A stretch of 53,762 bases of DNA from Clostridia bacterium (GTDB taxonomy: Bacteria > Bacillota > Clostridia > Saccharofermentanales > Saccharofermentanaceae): positions 1 to 53,762 of the forward strand of contig JAKSRG010000020.1 in assembly GCA_024403735.1 (NCBI GenBank), given 5' to 3'. Below the pieces are notes generated by a model, which searched no databases, was not told the origin of the DNA, and was given only the letters and a program-made list of their open reading frames with translations. The translations under genes were made by a program, and so were the position numbers. Below, one piece after another: positions 51,167 to 53,762 of the stretch. Every line of letters starts with the position of its first letter. The first letter of the stretch is position 1.

Positions 51167-52348
51167 ATGTTGAATTTTAATTTCTACAGCCCAACTGAAT
51201 TCGTTTTCGGCAAGGAGCGCGAGAATGAGGTTGGTGCACTTATTAAGAAGTACGGCGGTTCAAAAGCACTCATTCACTACGGTGGTGGTTCAGTAGTTAG
51301 AAGTGGTCTTCTTGACAGAGTTAAGGCTTCCCTTGAGAAGGAAGGTGTACCTTATGTTGAGCTCGGCGGTGTTATGCCAAACCCACGTGACTCTAAGGTA
51401 TACGAAGGTATTAACCTTGTTAAGGAAAACGGTATCGATTTCATTTTGTCAGTAGGTGGCGGTTCATGTATCGACAGTTCAAAGGCTATCGCTGCAGGTT
51501 CAGTATATGATGGCGATTTCTGGGATTACTATTCAGGTAAGGCTGGCCCAATTGAGAAGGCACTCCCTGTAGGAACAATCCTCACAATTGCTGCAGCTGG
51601 TTCAGAAGGTTCAGGCGACTCTGTTATCACTAAAGAAGACGGTATGCTCAAGCGTGGTGCTTCAGGTTCAGGAATTCGTCCTAAGTTCTCAGTTATGAAC
51701 CCAGAGCTTCTCTTCACACTTCCTTCATATCAGACAGCATGTGGTGCTACAGATATCATGGCTCACGTATTCGAGAGATATTTCACAAATACTAAGGAAG
51801 TAGAGATTACTGATAGACTTTGTGAAGCAGTACTCATGACAATGATTAAGGAAACTCCAAGAGTTATCGCTGATCCTAAGAATTACGAAGCATGCGCTAA
51901 CATCATGTGGGCAGGTACAGTAGCTCATACAAATATCGTTGGTGTAGGTCGTGACCAGGATTGGAACAGCCACGGAATTGAGCACGAGCTCTCAGCTCTT
52001 TACGATTGTGCTCATGGTGCAGGTCTCGCAGTTATCATGCCAGCATGGATGGAGTTCGTATATAAGCACGATGTAATGCGCTTCGCACAGGTAGCTGAGC
52101 GTGTATGGGGCTGCAAGATGAACTATGGTAATCCTGAAGCAACAGCTCTTGAAGGTATCAAGAGATTCAGAATGTTCCTCAAGTCAATCGGCATGCCAAT
52201 CAACTTTGAGGAGCTTGGTGCTAAGGTTGAAGATATCCAGACAATGGTTGATAAGATGGGTATCAATGGCGAGACAGGTGGTTTTGTACACCTTAAGCCA
52301 GAAGATGTTAAGACAATTTACGAGATTGCTGCTAAGGCAACAATCTAA
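51167..52348 (+). CDS. Iron-containing alcohol dehydrogenase (butanol dehydrogenase type)
   Basis: The protein has 393 aa when started at ATG 51167, with a GGGGGA ribosome site seven bases upstream. It belongs to the Fe-ADH family, BdhA/YugJ group: NFNFYSPTEFVFGKERE at the N-terminus, nucleotide-binding ILSVGGGSCIDSSKAIA, TIAAAGSEGSGDSVIT, and metal ligands in ACGATDIMAHVFERYF (Asp and His) and GIEHELSALYDCAHGAGLA (two His). It reduces butyraldehyde or other aldehydes with NAD(P)H; substrate range is not known. It is typical of fermentative Clostridia. Confidence 0.93.
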   Translation: MLNFNFYSPTEFVFGKERENEVGALIKKYGGSKALIHYGGGSVVRSGLLDRVKASLEKEGVPYVELGGVMPNPRDSKVYEGINLVKENGIDFILSVGGGSCIDSSKAIAAGSVYDGDFWDYYSGKAGPIEKALPVGTILTIAAAGSEGSGDSVITKEDGMLKRGASGSGIRPKFSVMNPELLFTLPSYQTACGATDIMAHVFERYFTNTKEVEITDRLCEAVLMTMIKETPRVIADPKNYEACANIMWAGTVAHTNIVGVGRDQDWNSHGIEHELSALYDCAHGAGLAVIMPAWMEFVYKHDVMRFAQVAERVWGCKMNYGNPEATALEGIKRFRMFLKSIGMPINFEELGAKVEDIQTMVDKMGINGETGGFVHLKPEDVKTIYEIAAKATI

Positions 52349-52365
52349 CTTTAGAGGAGAAATTG

Positions 52366-52422
52366 ATGGAGTGTTTTCGAGAGGTTCGGGGACACTTCAT
52401 TGCTATAAAGGAAAGACTATAA
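52366..52422 (+). CDS. Possible 18-residue leader peptide
   Basis: A short frame ATG 52366 to TAA 52422 has a well-placed AGAGGAG ribosome site six bases upstream. The peptide is MECFREVRGHFIAIKERL. It lies between the alcohol dehydrogenase and epimerase genes. The CTCGAAAAC motif (as GTTTTCGAG) falls inside it at 52373-52381. It may be chance, a leader, or a remnant. Confidence 0.25.
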   Translation: MECFREVRGHFIAIKERL

Positions 52423-52440
52423 GTCTAGAAAGGGCAATTT

Positions 52441-53454
52441 ATGAAAATTCTTTTTATTGGTGGAACAGGCACAATTTCCACAGCAATTTCAAAGCAGTTA
52501 GCAACAATGGGTCACGACCTCTATTTGATCAATCGTGGTAACCGTAATAGCGAGCTCCCAGCAAACATCAACTTCATCACTGTTGATATCAACGATGAGG
52601 CTGCAGTAGCTGAGAAGATTAAGGATATGTCTTTCGACAGCGTATGTGATTTCATTGGTTTCGTACCTGAGCAGCTCGAGAGAGATTATCGTCTTTTCAA
52701 GGGTAAGACAAAGCAGTTCATGTACATCAGTTCAGCATCAGCTTATAACAAGTTGCCAGCTGATTATGTAATCACTGAGGGCACAGCTCTTGCTAATCCA
52801 TATTGGGAGTATTCAAGAAACAAGATTAAGTGTGAAGATTTCCTCATGAAGATGTATCGTGATGAAGGTTTCCCAGTTACAATCATCCGTCCATCACACA
52901 CATATGACGAGCGTTCAGTACCACTTGGCGTTCACGGTGCCAAGGGTTCATGGCAGGTAATCAAGAGAATTATGGATGGCAAGCAGGTAATCATCCACGG
53001 CGACGGAACATCACTTTGGACAATTACTAATAACGCTGATTTCGCTATGGGCTTTATCGGACTTATTGGTAACCCACGCGCAATCGGTGAGGCATTCCAG
53101 ATTACAACAGATGTATCACTTACATGGAACCAGATTTATGGTGCAATTGCTAACACTCTTGGTGTTGAACTTAAGCCATACTATGTAACTTCTGAGTTCT
53201 TGGCAGCTACAGCTCCACACTATGATTTCACAGGTAGCTTGATCGGTGATAAGAGTAATTCAGTAGTATTTGATAACTCAAAGCTCAAGAGAGCAGTTCC
53301 TGGTTTTGAGTGCACAATCCGCCCAGAAGAGGGAATTCGCAAGACTATCGAGTACTGCCTCGCACACCCAGAGTGTCAGGTTGAAGACCCTGAGTTCGAT
53401 GCATACTGCGATAAGGTAATCGAAGTATTGGAGAATGCTAAGAAAGCTTTCTGA
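52441..53454 (+). CDS. SDR-family NAD-dependent epimerase/dehydratase-like protein
   Basis: The protein has 337 aa. The Rossmann start MKILFIGGTGTISTAISKQL has Ser where the third Gly of GxxGxxG usually is, a known variant in this subgroup. The catalytic Tyr-x3-Lys is in YWEYSRNKIKCE, with an upstream Ser in YISSASAYNK. Then FPVTIIRPSHTYDER and GDGTSLWTITNNADFA follow. It is an extended SDR, probably acting on a nucleotide sugar or similar. The ATG has AAGGG upstream, and it follows the alcohol dehydrogenase gene after ~90 bases. Substrate unknown. Confidence 0.85.
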   Translation: MKILFIGGTGTISTAISKQLATMGHDLYLINRGNRNSELPANINFITVDINDEAAVAEKIKDMSFDSVCDFIGFVPEQLERDYRLFKGKTKQFMYISSASAYNKLPADYVITEGTALANPYWEYSRNKIKCEDFLMKMYRDEGFPVTIIRPSHTYDERSVPLGVHGAKGSWQVIKRIMDGKQVIIHGDGTSLWTITNNADFAMGFIGLIGNPRAIGEAFQITTDVSLTWNQIYGAIANTLGVELKPYYVTSEFLAATAPHYDFTGSLIGDKSNSVVFDNSKLKRAVPGFECTIRPEEGIRKTIEYCLAHPECQVEDPEFDAYCDKVIEVLENAKKAF

Positions 53455-53605
53455 TTGATTAGTTAGTTTAAGATTTGTTAGGCCGCAGGCGAGTAGTTCG
53501 TCTGTGGCTTTTCTTTTGGGTGGATTTATGGGGTGGCTTGTTGGTAGGTTTGTTGGTGGTTCTATTGGTGTGTTTATTGGTGTGCATATTCGCGGGCCGG
53601 GACTT
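53455..53605 (+). other. Spacer between the epimerase gene and the repeat array
   Basis: No convincing gene. It has the epimerase terminator and a G/T-rich stretch (53515-53590). A short frame from ATG 53528 runs into the repeat array; it has no ribosome site and is not called. Confidence 0.5.
53482..53518 (+). terminator. Terminator of the epimerase gene
   Basis: GCCGCAG (53482-53488) pairs with CTGTGGC (53502-53508) with one G-U pair, then TTTTCTTTT. Confidence 0.85.
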
Positions 53606-53762
53606 CAGTACAAATATCAGTACAAATTTTTCGCAGATACTATCAAATCTTTGTACTGGAAGGGTATTTAAGGTGCTCAGTACAAATATCAGTACAAATT
53701 TTTCGCGGATACTATCAAATATTTGTACTGAGGGGGTGTTTAGGAGTTCCAGTACAAATATC
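53606..53762. repeat. 72-bp tandem repeat array with inverted-repeat ends, continuing past the window
   Basis: Units start with CAGTACAAATATC at 53606, 53678 and 53750, an exact 72-bp period. Each unit begins with a direct doublet of CAGTACAAAT and ends its conserved part with TTTGTACTG. In the second unit CAGTACAAATAT (53678) is the exact reverse complement of ATATTTGTACTG, so it can fold as a hairpin. About 53 bases are nearly identical and about 19 are more variable. The third unit is cut by the window edge. Confidence 0.9.

Noticed and set aside
53528..53671. 47-aa frame with a Gly-rich hydrophobic start running into the repeat array
   Set aside because: No ribosome site, G/T-rich composition, and the second half is repeat DNA.
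53606..53762. CRISPR array
   Set aside because: Spacers would be only about 19 bases and resemble each other; the repeat itself is long and no cas gene is in the window.

Overview
The window is about 53.8 kb of low-GC, densely coded chromosome from a Gram-positive anaerobe, most likely a member of Clostridia close to Lachnospiraceae. This is an inference from family content and codon style, not a database match. The pointers are lipobox lipoproteins, HemZ, DUF6062, TmcAL, type II pantothenate kinase, a dlt-like surface-polymer operon, an NADH-dependent butanol dehydrogenase type enzyme, CAG as the usual Gln codon, and strong AGGAGG-type ribosome sites. There is no phage, insertion sequence or rRNA operon, and the only tRNA seen is tRNA-Pro(UGG).

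Layout. 1-2903 (minus): a membrane-anchored foldase (cut by the window edge) and a diacylglycerol-kinase-type lipid kinase. 3060-9280 (plus): two large YfhO-type membrane proteins and a DEDDh exonuclease. 9540-26550: a type IV pilus region. It holds a PilX-like protein, a minus-strand operon (prepilin peptidase, YebC, a P-loop/Asp23-like fusion, DUF6062, a DsrE protein), the divergent pilB-pilT-pilC-pilM-pilN-pilO operon, a three-gene AT-rich insert (GNAT, SfsA, GyrI-like), and four prepilins. The first two prepilins are extremely small. 26615-31086: coaW, an acyltransferase-like membrane protein, DUF3810, hemZ and a zinc-ribbon protein. 31136-38187: a transglutaminase-like protein, an aspartate-racemase-family enzyme and a complete dlt-like set (adenylation enzyme, carrier protein, MBOAT, SGNH protein) plus a lipoprotein. 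38372-43762: TerB-like protein, a small membrane protein, an SGNH-like protein, a PQ-loop protein, a DcuS/DcuR-type two-component pair and a small multidrug export protein. 44025-49659: a lipoprotein, a BlaR1-like metallopeptidase under a promoter with two palindromic operators, tRNA-Pro, a DUF4870-like protein, TrmH, S20 and TmcAL. 49729-53454: an anchored protein of unknown function, an iron alcohol dehydrogenase and an SDR epimerase. The window ends in a 72-bp tandem repeat array with internal hairpins.

How the genes work together. PilB/PilT/PilC with PilM/PilN/PilO, PilD and the prepilins make a complete Gram-positive type IVa machine, with no secretin as expected for a monoderm. The dlt-like operon should load an amino acid on a carrier protein and transfer it across the membrane to a surface polymer.

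Most interesting candidates. (1) The dlt-like operon carries its own aspartate-racemase-type gene. Its adenylation enzyme lacks the DltA Cys linked to D-Ala selection and has a Lys in the pocket, so it may use an acidic D-amino acid. (2) The 9-mer CTCGAAAAC occurs at least 15 times, including two intergenic copies, and is absent from the pilus region. (3) The 72-bp hairpin repeat array at the right edge. (4) The BlaR1-like protein has a different sensor domain, twin operators and no neighbouring BlaI.
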